The notes below the pieces were generated by a model that had not been told where the DNA came from, did not search any database, and saw only the letters and a list, made by a program, of their open reading frames with translations. A DNA stretch of 64,000 nt. Origin: Streptomyces sp. G-G2. GTDB taxonomy: Bacteria > Actinomycetota > Actinomycetes > Streptomycetales > Streptomycetaceae. A program made the position numbers and the translations under genes. Each line of letters opens with the position of its first letter. The stretch's first letter is position 1. The stretch lies in assembly GCF_030063135.1 (NCBI RefSeq), contig NZ_JASISO010000014.1:62001-126000 (forward strand). Reading direction: 5' to 3'. Shown piece after piece: positions 37,541 through 47,133 of the stretch.

Positions 37541-39508
37541 ATGGTGACCCCCGTTCCCCCCGCCCGACGGCCCGAACTGCCGCCCGTGCACGGCGCCCTC
37601 ATCTGCGTCGCCGCGCCCTGCCTCGTCATCTCGCCCGAGCACGGCCAGCTGACCGGACACGGGATCGAGGGGATCTACCGCTCCGGCCGCCGCCTGCTTT
37701 CCCGCTGCGTCCTGCGGATCGGCGGCCGCGATCCGGTCGCCGTCCAGGGCCGCAGCCTCGGCGCGGACCGGGCCGCCTTCACCGCCACCGTCCGGATCGG
37801 GGCGGAGCCGGGGCCCGACCCGGACATCGGTGTGGAGCGGGTCCGGCACGCCGACGGGACCGAGCGGATCACCCTGCGCAGCTTCACCGGCCGCCGGGTC
37901 CGGCTGCCCGTGGAGATCTCCCTGGGCACCGACCTGGCCGACCTGGCCGCGATCGCCGCAGGTCAGGGCGGTCCCGAACTGCCCGCCGCGGTGCACGCCG
38001 GCGGACTGCGCTGGAGCACCGGCGAGGCCCAGGCGGTCATCACGGCGGAGCCGACCCCCGACGACGCGCTCGCCGCGACCGGCCTGCTGCGCTGGCAGCT
38101 GGAACTCGCCCCCGGGGAATCGCGCACCATCGAGCTGCGCACCACCCGGGACCGGGGCGCGCGGGCCTCGGCCGGACAGGTCGCCAACCCCCTCGCCCGG
38201 GCCCGCGCCGAGTGCGACGACCCGAGGGTCGAACGGTGGCTGCGCACGGGCCTGGACGACCTGGGCGCGCTGCTCCTGCGGGACCCGGGTGACCCCTCGG
38301 ACACCTTCGCGGCGGCCGGCGTTCCGTGGCGGTGCGGGCTCGCACCCGCCGAGTCGCTGTGGGCGGCCCGGATGGCGCTGCCGCTCGGCACCGGGCTCGC
38401 CGCCGCGACCCTGCGGGTCCTGGCCCGGACCCAGGGCACCGGGCGCGGGACCGGCACGGGCAAGATCCCCGGCCCCCTGCGCAGCGCCGGGCCGCAGCTG
38501 CCGCCGGGATGCACCGGGACGGAGGCGACCCTCGCGTTTCCCGCGGTGCTCGCCGAAGCGCGGCGGTGGGGGATGCCCGAGGGGGAGGTGGAGGCGCTGC
38601 TGCCGACCGCCGAGCGGTGCCTGGACTGGCTGCGCGGCGCCCTGTCCGAGGACGGGTTCCTGGCCGACCCCGACCCGGGACCGAGGCGCTGCGAGACCCA
38701 GGCCCACGCGCACCGGGCCGCGTTGCTCGGGGCGGACCTGCTGGCCGGGTGCGGGCGCCCGGGTGCCGGAGAGTGGCAGGAGTGGGCCGCCGTGCTCCGG
38801 GCCCGGTTCGCGGAGGCCTTCTGGCTCGACGGCCCAGACGGGGGGCGGCCCGCCGCCGCCCTGCATCCCGACGGGCGACCGCTGCCCCTGCTGACCGGGG
38901 CCGCCGCGCACCTGCTGGACACCGGACTGCTCGGCGGGGGGCGGCTCGCTCCCGGCCTGCTGGACCGGATCCGCACCGAGCAGCTGGCGCGGTTGCTGGG
39001 GGCGCCGCCCATGGACTCCGGCTGGGGGCTGCGCAGCATGGCGGTGCGCGAGCCGGGGCACAACCCCTTCGGTCACCACTCGGGCGCCGTGCGGGCGTAC
39101 CAGAGCGCGGTCGCGGTGGCCGGGCTGGCGGGCTCCGGCTTCGAGAAGGAGGCCGCGGGTCTGCTGTGGGGACTGCTCGACGCGGCCGAGCACTTCGGGT
39201 ACCGGCTCCCGGAGATGTACGCCGCCGAGCAGCGCACCGAGGGCAGTGCCCCGCTGCCGCACCCCGCGGCATGCCGACCGGCCGCGGTGGCGGCGGCCGC
39301 GGCGATCCACGTACTGAGTGCCCTGGCCGGGATCCGCCCCGACGCCCCGGCGGGCACCGTCGCCCTTGCCCCGCTGTCCGGCACTCCGTTGGGCGAGCTG
39401 CGTCTGTCCGGACTGCGGGTGGCGGGCGAACCGTTCGCGGTCCGGGTCAGCAGGCTGGGGCTGGGCATGGTGGAGGAGGCCGCCGATGCGCTGCAACTGG
39501 GTGTCTGA
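37541..39508 (+). CDS. glycogen debranching N-terminal domain protein
   Basis: This 655-residue cytoplasmic protein starts with a glycogen-debranching N-terminal domain (ISPEHGQLTGHGIEGIYRSGRRLLSRC; about 20-210). A six-hairpin-like (alpha/alpha) domain follows (about 230-600), with WRCGLAPAESLWAARMALPLGTGLAAATL and MDSGWGLRSMAVREPGHNPFGHHSGAVR. Relatives are annotated amylo-alpha-1,6-glucosidase-like. The LGTGL segment is a modified form of the usual DxxRxALPLG region. ATG 37541 has AAGGCG upstream. The 239 bases before it contain no gene that I can support. Confidence 0.82.
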   Translation: MVTPVPPARRPELPPVHGALICVAAPCLVISPEHGQLTGHGIEGIYRSGRRLLSRCVLRIGGRDPVAVQGRSLGADRAAFTATVRIGAEPGPDPDIGVERVRHADGTERITLRSFTGRRVRLPVEISLGTDLADLAAIAAGQGGPELPAAVHAGGLRWSTGEAQAVITAEPTPDDALAATGLLRWQLELAPGESRTIELRTTRDRGARASAGQVANPLARARAECDDPRVERWLRTGLDDLGALLLRDPGDPSDTFAAAGVPWRCGLAPAESLWAARMALPLGTGLAAATLRVLARTQGTGRGTGTGKIPGPLRSAGPQLPPGCTGTEATLAFPAVLAEARRWGMPEGEVEALLPTAERCLDWLRGALSEDGFLADPDPGPRRCETQAHAHRAALLGADLLAGCGRPGAGEWQEWAAVLRARFAEAFWLDGPDGGRPAAALHPDGRPLPLLTGAAAHLLDTGLLGGGRLAPGLLDRIRTEQLARLLGAPPMDSGWGLRSMAVREPGHNPFGHHSGAVRAYQSAVAVAGLAGSGFEKEAAGLLWGLLDAAEHFGYRLPEMYAAEQRTEGSAPLPHPAACRPAAVAAAAAIHVLSALAGIRPDAPAGTVALAPLSGTPLGELRLSGLRVAGEPFAVRVSRLGLGMVEEAADALQLGV

Positions 39509-39558
39509 CCGGACCGCTCCGCGAGGAACGGTCTCCCGGATCACCAAAGCGCTGTTTA

Positions 39559-39573
39559 TCGTCAGGAAGACGA
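39559..39573. promoter_or_regulatory. candidate operator of Nudix regulator
   Basis: TCGTC, 5 bases, GACGA is a perfect inverted repeat in an AT-rich stretch, 13 bases before ATG 39587. It overlaps the probable -10 region (GACTATGAT), a place where an autorepressor would act. Confidence 0.5.
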
Positions 39574-39586
39574 CTATGATCGCGGC

Positions 39587-40354
39587 ATGTCGCCCTACGA
39601 CCCGTCGGCCTTCCCGCCCTTCGCCGTCACCGTCGACCTGGTCGTGCTCACCGTGCGGCGCCACGCGCTCTGCGCGCTGGTCGTACGCCGGGGTGAGCAG
39701 CCGTTCCAGGGACGCTGGGCACTGCCCGGAGGATTCGTCCGGGAAGACGAGGACCTCGCGGGCGCTGCCGCCCGGGAGCTCTCCGAGGAGACCGGGCTGT
39801 GCGCCCACGAGGCGGCCGTCGCCGATACGGGCGGCGGAGGCGCCGAGGGCGTCCACGGCGCGCACCTCGAACAGCTCGCCACCTACGGCGACCCCCGCCG
39901 GGACCCGCGCATGCGGGTGGTCAGCGTGGCGCACCTGGTGCTGGCGCCCGATCTGCCCGCGCCCCGGGCGGGCGGGGACGCCAACAGCGCGCGCTGGGCC
40001 CCGGTCGACGAGCTGCTCGCCGCCGCCGAGGAGGCGTCCGCGGGGCTGGCCTTCGACCACGCGCGGATCCTGGCGGACGGGGTGGAGCGGGCCCGTTCGA
40101 AGATCGAGTACTCCTCGCTGGCCACCGCCTTCTGCCCGCCCGAGTTCACCGTCGGCGAGCTGCGCCGGGTCTACGAGGCGGTCTGGGGCGTGGCCCTGGA
40201 CCCTCGCAACTTCCACCGCAAGGTCACTGGCACCCCCGGGTTCCTGGTCCCCGCCGGTGGTACGACGACCCGTCAGGGCGGTCGGCCCGCACAGTTGTTC
40301 AGGGCGGGCGGGGCCACCCTGCTCAATCCGCCGATGCTGCGTCCGGAAGTCTGA
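39587..40354 (+). CDS. NrtR-like Nudix protein with winged-helix domain
   Basis: This 255-residue protein has an N-terminal Nudix domain with a complete Nudix box (GFVREDEDLAGAAARELSEETGL). A C-terminal winged-helix segment (SLATAFCPPEFTVGELRRVYEAVWG, RNFHRKVTG) follows. That architecture is that of NrtR, which represses NAD-related genes and senses ADP-ribose. Many NrtR proteins have lost the catalytic box, but this one retains it, so hydrolysis is possible. Its own promoter carries a TCGTC palindrome. Target genes besides itself are unknown. Confidence 0.85.
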   Translation: MSPYDPSAFPPFAVTVDLVVLTVRRHALCALVVRRGEQPFQGRWALPGGFVREDEDLAGAAARELSEETGLCAHEAAVADTGGGGAEGVHGAHLEQLATYGDPRRDPRMRVVSVAHLVLAPDLPAPRAGGDANSARWAPVDELLAAAEEASAGLAFDHARILADGVERARSKIEYSSLATAFCPPEFTVGELRRVYEAVWGVALDPRNFHRKVTGTPGFLVPAGGTTTRQGGRPAQLFRAGGATLLNPPMLRPEV

Positions 40355-40476
40355 CGATCCGACACGGCGGCCGACACAGCAGCAGCCTGATTACCGGGTA
40401 AATCGGATATATCGCGTTATCTTTCTCGTGGTACTCACACTGCCGCACAGTGGTCCCACACCCCGCGAGAGAAGCG

Positions 40477-42306
40477 ATGCTCCAGGCCATCGGACTCACC
40501 AGCGCACCCCGTCGGGCCCTCCCCCCGATGGTGGACGACCTCACCTTCGAGGCCCGCCCCGGACAGGTCACCGCCCTGCTGGGCGGTCCCGGAGCGGGAA
40601 AGACCACCGCCCTGCGACTCATGCTCGAACTCGAACCGGGCCGGGGAGTCACCTACTTCCGCGGCCGCCCCCTGCACCGGACCCCGCACCCGGGGCGAGA
40701 GGTCGGCGTCCTGCTCGGCGACGTGCCCGGTCACCCGGCGCGCACGGTCCGGGGCCAGCTGCGGATGCTCTGCGCCGCCGCCGGGGTCCCGGCCTCCCGG
40801 GCGGACACCATGCTCGAGGTCGTCGGCATCGCGGGCCTGCGCGACCAGCGCCTCGGCTCTCTCTCGCTCGGGATGGACCGCCGGGTCGCGCTCGCCGCGG
40901 CGCTGCTCGCCGATCCGTGCACCCTGCTCCTCGACGAGCCGTCCGCCGGGCTCTCCCCCCGGGAGCAGAACTGGCTCCACGGGCTGCTGCGCGGCCACGC
41001 CGCGCTCGGCGGGGCCGTGCTCTTCACCACCGACGACGCCAAGGAAGCCGCGCGCAGCGCCGACCGGGTGGTCAGCGTCGAGGCGGGGCGCCTCGTCGCC
41101 GACCAGGAAGCCGCCGAGTTCGCCCGGACCCGGCTGCGCCCGCGGGTCGCCGTACGGACCCCGCACGCCGCCCGGCTCGCCGACGTGCTGGGCCGCGAAG
41201 CCCGGGCGGCGCAAAGGGCGGTGGAGATCGTCGCGGAGAGCGGCAGCCGCCTCTCCGTCTACGGCAGCAACTGCGCCGAGGTCGGCGAGGCCGCCTTCCG
41301 CCACGGGGTGCTCGTCCACCGGCTCGCGGACGAGACCGGTGACAGTGGCGCTCCCGTGCCGCGGACCCGCGCCCCGCAGGCGCCGGCCGCCGGGAGCGAC
41401 GGGGCTGACGCCTCCGTGCCTGACTCCGCGCCCGATACCGCGACCGCCGCGGCCCGGGTGCCCGCGCCCGCCGACCCTTCCGGTGGGCGGGGGCGCCACG
41501 CACGCACGCGGCCCCCGTCGCCCGTACGGCGGGTGGGCGGCCCCCTGCGCCCCCTGCGCTACGAACTGCGCCGGGTCTTCGGCACCGCGACCCCCCTCCT
41601 GACGGCCGCCCTGGTGGTCGCCGTCTCGGTGGTCACCGCCCTGCTGCTCGCCCGGCTCGGCGGGACCCCGCAGAACCGGATGCTCGCCGCCTGGCCCGGG
41701 CTGCTGCCGCTGCCGCCCGCGGCCCTCGGGGCGGGGCTGCTCGGAGCCCTGGCCTTCGGCGAGGAGTACCGCTACCCCGCGCTCGCCGCCGACCGGGGCA
41801 CGGTGCCCCGCCGGATGGGGCTGCTCGCCGCCAAGCTCGGGGTCTGCGGAGCGCTCGCGCTGCTGCTCGGCGCCCTCGCCCTCACCGCCGACGCGGCCGC
41901 CCTCGCGCTCGTCTTCGACCAGGGCCCGCTGCGCACCCCGGAGCGCTGGGCCGCTCCCGCGGCGGCCTGGGCCGGGCTGCTCGTCGGCTGCGCCTGGGCC
42001 GGAGTGCTGGCCTCCGGCATCTTCCGGTCGGCGCTGGCCGGGCTGGGTGCGGTACTCGCCGTCCCGGTGCTCGTCGTACCGCTCGTGCGCAAGGCCCTCG
42101 ACGGCCCGTCCGCCTACCCGGCGTCCGGACTGGCGGGCAGGCTGCGCGGGCTGTCCTTCACGCAATGGCCGCCGGAAGCGGACCGGCTGGTGCTGGGTGC
42201 CCTGCGGGTGATGACCCAACCCGTCGGCACCGCGTTGGTGTTGTCGCTGATGGTCCTGTTGTGCGCCTACGGGTTCACCGGACTGCGCGCCAGAGTCCGT
42301 TGGTGA
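40477..42306 (+). CDS. ABC transporter, ATPase fused to membrane domain
   Basis: This 609-residue one-chain ABC transporter has an N-terminal ATPase domain: Walker A GGPGAGKTT (residues about 38-46), signature LSLGMDR in place of LSGGQ, and Walker B LLLDEPSAGLS. The switch-histidine position reads FTTDDA, so the usual histidine appears missing. A Pro/Ala-rich linker (about 290-350) leads to a six-helix membrane domain. ATG 40477 follows GAGAGAAG. It is immediately upstream of whiH, and a homologue in that place is known in S. coelicolor. The substrate is unknown; export is likely by architecture. Confidence 0.85.
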   Translation: MLQAIGLTSAPRRALPPMVDDLTFEARPGQVTALLGGPGAGKTTALRLMLELEPGRGVTYFRGRPLHRTPHPGREVGVLLGDVPGHPARTVRGQLRMLCAAAGVPASRADTMLEVVGIAGLRDQRLGSLSLGMDRRVALAAALLADPCTLLLDEPSAGLSPREQNWLHGLLRGHAALGGAVLFTTDDAKEAARSADRVVSVEAGRLVADQEAAEFARTRLRPRVAVRTPHAARLADVLGREARAAQRAVEIVAESGSRLSVYGSNCAEVGEAAFRHGVLVHRLADETGDSGAPVPRTRAPQAPAAGSDGADASVPDSAPDTATAAARVPAPADPSGGRGRHARTRPPSPVRRVGGPLRPLRYELRRVFGTATPLLTAALVVAVSVVTALLLARLGGTPQNRMLAAWPGLLPLPPAALGAGLLGALAFGEEYRYPALAADRGTVPRRMGLLAAKLGVCGALALLLGALALTADAAALALVFDQGPLRTPERWAAPAAAWAGLLVGCAWAGVLASGIFRSALAGLGAVLAVPVLVVPLVRKALDGPSAYPASGLAGRLRGLSFTQWPPEADRLVLGALRVMTQPVGTALVLSLMVLLCAYGFTGLRARVRW

Positions 42307-42397
42307 CCGGTGCGGGGCCGATCGGCGACCCAACACGTCCGTTGGAGTCCGGATCACTCGAACTGGACCGCAACTCCACGCAAAAGGCCCGGTTCTT

Positions 42398-42405
42398 TAC
42401 GATAA
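42398..42405 (+). promoter_or_regulatory. candidate sigma-WhiG promoter of whiH
   Basis: TACGATAA resembles the sigma-WhiG -10 GCCGATAA, and CAAA at 42381 could be a degenerate TAAA -35 (spacing 13, shorter than the usual 15-16). whiH is a known WhiG target in S. coelicolor, so a WhiG promoter is expected in this 191-base gap. Confidence 0.35.
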
Positions 42406-42497
42406 GTCGTCAATTGCGTAGGTGGCACCGATCACCCTTTCGTGTGCTTTTCACCAAAGACCTCAAGGGTCACCGGAGCACGGCCGACAAAGGATTC

Positions 42498-43385
42498 GTG
42501 AGTACCCTTGCGCACACCATGATGACCGCCGCCCGCCACGCCGACACCGGCCTCGCCGGCCCGGGCGAACTCGACCGTTACCCCTACGCGGACGCCTCCG
42601 GCACCGACCGCGTCGGAGTACCCCATTGGGACGGAGGCGACGTCGAGTTGAGCCGGGTGGGCCGCCGCACGGCGGGCAGCCGCGGCCGCGGACTCCACGG
42701 CCAACTCGTCCAGCAGCTCGGCCAGATGATCGTTTCCGGTGACCTCGGAGCGGACCGCCCGCTGGTCCCCGAGGAGATCGGCCAGCGTTTCGAGGTCTCC
42801 CGCACGGTCGTCCGCGAATCCCTGCGGGTCCTGGAGGCCAAGGGCCTCGTCAGCGCCCGTCCCAACGTGGGCACCCGGGTCCGCCCGGTCAGCGACTGGA
42901 ACCTGCTCGACCCCGACATCATCGAGTGGCGCGCCTACGGTCCCCAGCGCGACGAGCAGCGCCGCGAGCTGAACGAACTGCGCTGGACCATCGAACCGCT
43001 CGCCGCCCGGCTCGCCGCGGGCCACGGCCGCCCCGACATCCAGCAGCGGCTCGCGGACATGGTCGAGATCATGGGCCACGCTCTCGGCCAGGGCGACACG
43101 ATCACCTTCGCCCGCGCCGACAACGAGTTCCACGCGCTGCTGATCCAGGTCGCGGCCAACCGGCTGCTGGAACACCTCGCCGGCATCGTCTCCTCCGCCC
43201 TGCATGTCTCCGGCACCCCGATCACCGCCTGCGACCGGCCCAGCGAGACCTGTGTCGCGCACCACGCGCGCGTGGTCGAGGCCCTCGCCGCGGGTGACGC
43301 GACGGGCGCCGAGACCGCCATGCGCCAGCTCCTGATGGTCCATCCGGAGGTCGAGCGCGTGGTCCCGGCTCCGCGCGAGCACTGA
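42498..43385 (+). CDS. whiH: sporulation regulator WhiH (GntR family)
   Basis: This 295-residue GntR-type regulator is needed for orderly sporulation septation of aerial hyphae in S. coelicolor. The wHTH domain (about 70-140) contains LVPEEIGQRFEVSRTVVRESLRVLEAKGLVSARPNVGTRV. The C-terminal FCD domain (about 160-285) has the metal-binding pattern Asp in RADNEFHALL, and HHARVVEALAAGD. GTG 42498 has AAGGA only a few bases upstream, which is tight. Its position between a fused ABC transporter and hrdB matches whiH synteny. Confidence 0.93.
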   Translation: MSTLAHTMMTAARHADTGLAGPGELDRYPYADASGTDRVGVPHWDGGDVELSRVGRRTAGSRGRGLHGQLVQQLGQMIVSGDLGADRPLVPEEIGQRFEVSRTVVRESLRVLEAKGLVSARPNVGTRVRPVSDWNLLDPDIIEWRAYGPQRDEQRRELNELRWTIEPLAARLAAGHGRPDIQQRLADMVEIMGHALGQGDTITFARADNEFHALLIQVAANRLLEHLAGIVSSALHVSGTPITACDRPSETCVAHHARVVEALAAGDATGAETAMRQLLMVHPEVERVVPAPREH

Positions 43386-43423
43386 CGGGTCAGCCGGGCG
43401 GACCGACGTGAGCATGGGGTGGA

Positions 43424-43461
43424 CGAGTGTCGCCGGACCTGGTCGGGTCCGGCGACACTCG
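43424..43461 (+). terminator. whiH terminator hairpin
   Basis: A perfect 16-base stem (CGAGTGTCGCCGGACC and its complement) with a 6-base loop lies 38 bases after the whiH stop. Confidence 0.88.
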
Positions 43462-43746
43462 CGTCCGGGCCAACCGCGAAAACCGGGTGACCGTGCCCGT
43501 ATGACCGGCATGGGAGACGGCGGGATGTGACTCGGGCCACGAAGATTGGGCGTAACGCTCTGCGAGGTCACGCGATGACCTAGAGAGGTGATGGCCGACG
43601 GAAGGAACACAGCAGCCGTTCCCGGTGCTGTGCAGCTCCCCGGCTCTTTCCCGCGCCGCCGGCCCATCCCCAGTCGGTGGTCGTCGGCTCCGGTTCAGGA
43701 CCAGGCCGGGGTCGGAAGCCGTTTCCATCGTTCCGAGAGGTTGTTC
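43462..43746 (+). promoter_or_regulatory. hrdB promoter and leader
   Basis: These 285 bases carry the hrdB promoter and leader. The segment 43528-43590 (including GATTGGGCGTAACGC and GATGACCTAGAGAGG) looks conserved with hrdB upstream DNA of other Streptomyces as I remember it. An in-frame ATG at 43591 with GAGAGGTG could give a 52-residue N-terminal extension, but the GTG at 43747 fits known HrdB starts. Confidence 0.5.
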
Positions 43747-45405
<1,659 letters not shown>

Positions 45406-45420
45406 CGGGTACGGGGCTTG

Positions 45421-45454
45421 CCGGTGGCCGTGCGCGGGTGCGCGCGGCCACCGG
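45421..45454 (+). terminator. hrdB terminator hairpin
   Basis: A 15-base stem with one G-U type mismatch (CCGGTGGCCGTGCGC) and a 4-base loop begins 16 bases after the hrdB stop. Confidence 0.85.
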
Positions 45455-45502
45455 TCATTCCACTCTGGGTGGAGTCGTGTACACACAGAGTCAGGAGGCC
45501 CT

Positions 45503-46342
45503 ATGCGTCGCCCCTTTTCCCGTGCTCTGGCAGGTGTGCTGACCCTTGTGGCGGGAGCGGCCGTCGCGCCGCTGGCCCAGGCGCCCCGGGCCGCCGCGGA
45601 CGGTGTGGTGATCGGCGGACAGCCGGTGAAGGTCGCCGACAGTCCGTGGGTGGTGGCCCTGGCCAGCCGTGACCGGTTCGGGCGTACCAGGGCCGGGCAG
45701 TTCTGCGGGGGTGTGATCGTCGGACCGACGAAGGTGCTGACGGCGGCGCACTGCCTGGGCACCAACGTGCTGGGCGGCCCGGTCGACCAGGTGCCGGACC
45801 TCGTGGTGATCACCGACCGGACCGAGCTGACGAGCGGCGGCGGCCGCGAGATCCCGGTGGGCCGGTCCTGGGTGAACCCCGCCTACGACCCGGTGAGCAA
45901 TGCCGGGGACCTCGCCGTACTGGAACTGCGTGAACCCGTGCCCGCGCGGCAGGTCCTGCCGATGGCCGCCGGAGGGCATCCGGGCTACGTACCGGGCGCG
46001 GACGCGACCGTGTACGGCTGGGGCGACACGAGTGGTTTTGGTGACTACGCGTACGCCCTGCGCGCCGCCCGGGTGACGGTGCTGCCCGGCGAAACGTGCC
46101 GCAAGGCGTACCCCGGGGACTCCGACGGTCAGTACCAGGAGGCGTCGATGGTCTGTGCGGGGGCCCGAGAAGGGGGCAAGGACGCCTGTCAGGGGGACAG
46201 CGGGGGCCCGCTGGTGGTCCAGGGCAGGCTCATCGGCCTGGTGTCCTGGGGGCGCGGCTGCGGGCTCGCCGACAGCCCCGGTGTGTACACCAGGATCGCC
46301 CCGCTGATCGAGTTCGTCGGGGAGCCCGGCCGCAAGGCCTGA
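45503..46342 (+). CDS. secreted trypsin (S1 family)
   Basis: This 279-residue secreted protease has a signal peptide of about 32 residues (RRPFSRALAGVLTLVAGAA ... AQAPRAAA) and mature start near VIGGQPV. The triad is His83 (TAAHC), Asp136 (GDLAVLEL) and Ser233 (GDSGGP). Asp227 sits six residues before the serine, as in trypsin, so cleavage after Arg or Lys is expected. Cysteine pairs at 68/84 and elsewhere fit the disulfides. ATG 45503 follows AGGAGG. Streptomyces trypsins are often developmentally regulated, but no control element is evident. Confidence 0.95.
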   Translation: MRRPFSRALAGVLTLVAGAAVAPLAQAPRAAADGVVIGGQPVKVADSPWVVALASRDRFGRTRAGQFCGGVIVGPTKVLTAAHCLGTNVLGGPVDQVPDLVVITDRTELTSGGGREIPVGRSWVNPAYDPVSNAGDLAVLELREPVPARQVLPMAAGGHPGYVPGADATVYGWGDTSGFGDYAYALRAARVTVLPGETCRKAYPGDSDGQYQEASMVCAGAREGGKDACQGDSGGPLVVQGRLIGLVSWGRGCGLADSPGVYTRIAPLIEFVGEPGRKA

Positions 46343-46366
46343 GCGCCGGGGCATCCGGACATGAGG

Positions 46367-46403
46367 ACGGGCGGTCCCCCTGGGTCTCAGGGGTACCGCC
46401 CGT
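46367..46403. terminator. bidirectional terminator hairpin
   Basis: A 15-base stem with one mismatch (ACGGGCGGTCCCCCT) and a 7-base loop lies between the convergent trypsin and small zinc-ribbon genes. Confidence 0.8.
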
Positions 46404-46456
46404 CGACCGGCCTTCGCCGGTCCTGGCTCGTCGGGATGCGAGGGTAGGCCTGTGTG

Positions 46457-46690
46457 TCAGCGGTCCTCGGGGTCGGCCACTGCGGCCGGAGCGTTCGTAA
46501 GACGCTCAGTCTCATCCTGTATTTCCGCGGCGATCTTCTTGAGTTCCGGCTCGAACTTACGCCCGTGGTGGGCGCAGAAGAGCAGTTCACCGCCGCTCAG
46601 CAGGACGACGCGCAGGTATGCCTGGGCGCCGCAACGGTCGCATCGATCAGCGGCCGTCAGCGGGGTCGCGGGTGTCAGAACAGTAGTCAC
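46457..46690 (-). CDS. small zinc-ribbon protein (DUF7455-like)
   Basis: This 77-residue protein has a Cys4/His-type zinc-binding pattern: CDRCGAQAYLRV and, after a hairpin, LLFCAHHGRKFEPELKK. A short helical acidic tail follows. Such proteins are widespread next to parE and hrdB in actinomycetes and are annotated DUF7455; their function is unknown. GTG 46690 has AGAAGAGGCGAC upstream. It is divergent from parE, sharing a 443-base gap. Confidence 0.85.
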   Translation of the reverse strand: MTTVLTPATPLTAADRCDRCGAQAYLRVVLLSGGELLFCAHHGRKFEPELKKIAAEIQDETERLTNAPAAVADPEDR

Positions 46691-47133
46691 GTCGCCTCTT
46701 CTCTAGCTCGACGAGCTGTCGTACCAGGGTCAACATCCAACCAGGCCGAAAACGTTCCCGCTCGCGGCTTTTCCTCGAAACTTCCTTCCGAAGCTGGCCG
46801 GCTGTTGCCGGTTGGCGGCGAAGGAGCCGTATTGCATTGCTTTACGGTTTCGCGTTGTCTGTCGTTGCTTCTAGCAGTTCGGCCCTCTCCGGCTGAGTGC
46901 CGGTTGTGCATGAGGACGTGCCCGAACACTAAATGGTTCATGCGTGGAAGGGAACGTGATGTTTGCTTCACTCCTGCGAGCGATCGAACATCCGTACGGG
47001 CCTGCACTAGGCTGAAGGATCACGAGGGTGGCGTTACATCGGCTCTACCAGGCCTCGGTACCCTCTGACCGGCACCCGAGCCACCCCTGCGCCCGACCGG
47101 GCCAGAAAAGAAATTCAGCGAGGAGCGAACTGC
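46691..47133. promoter_or_regulatory. divergent promoter region before parE
   Basis: This 443-base gap is AT-richer than its surroundings and holds promoters for the zinc-ribbon gene and parE. Near the parE side, TCGAAC (46984-46989) and TAGGCT (47008-47013), 18 bases apart, form a good vegetative promoter. I see no further gene in it. Confidence 0.6.
46985..46998. promoter_or_regulatory. LexA-like box over the parE promoter
   Basis: CGAACATCCGTACG differs at one base from CGAAC-N4-GTTCG and covers the -35 element of the candidate parE promoter. LexA control of parE is therefore possible but unproved. Confidence 0.45.

Noticed and set aside
37106..40216. 1036-residue minus-strand open frame
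   Set aside because: It overlaps three supported plus-strand genes and is low-complexity Gly/Arg/Pro.
43591..43746. N-terminal extension of HrdB from ATG 43591
   Set aside because: Known HrdB proteins start at the position of GTG 43747, which has its own ribosome site; the extension has no sigma-factor features.
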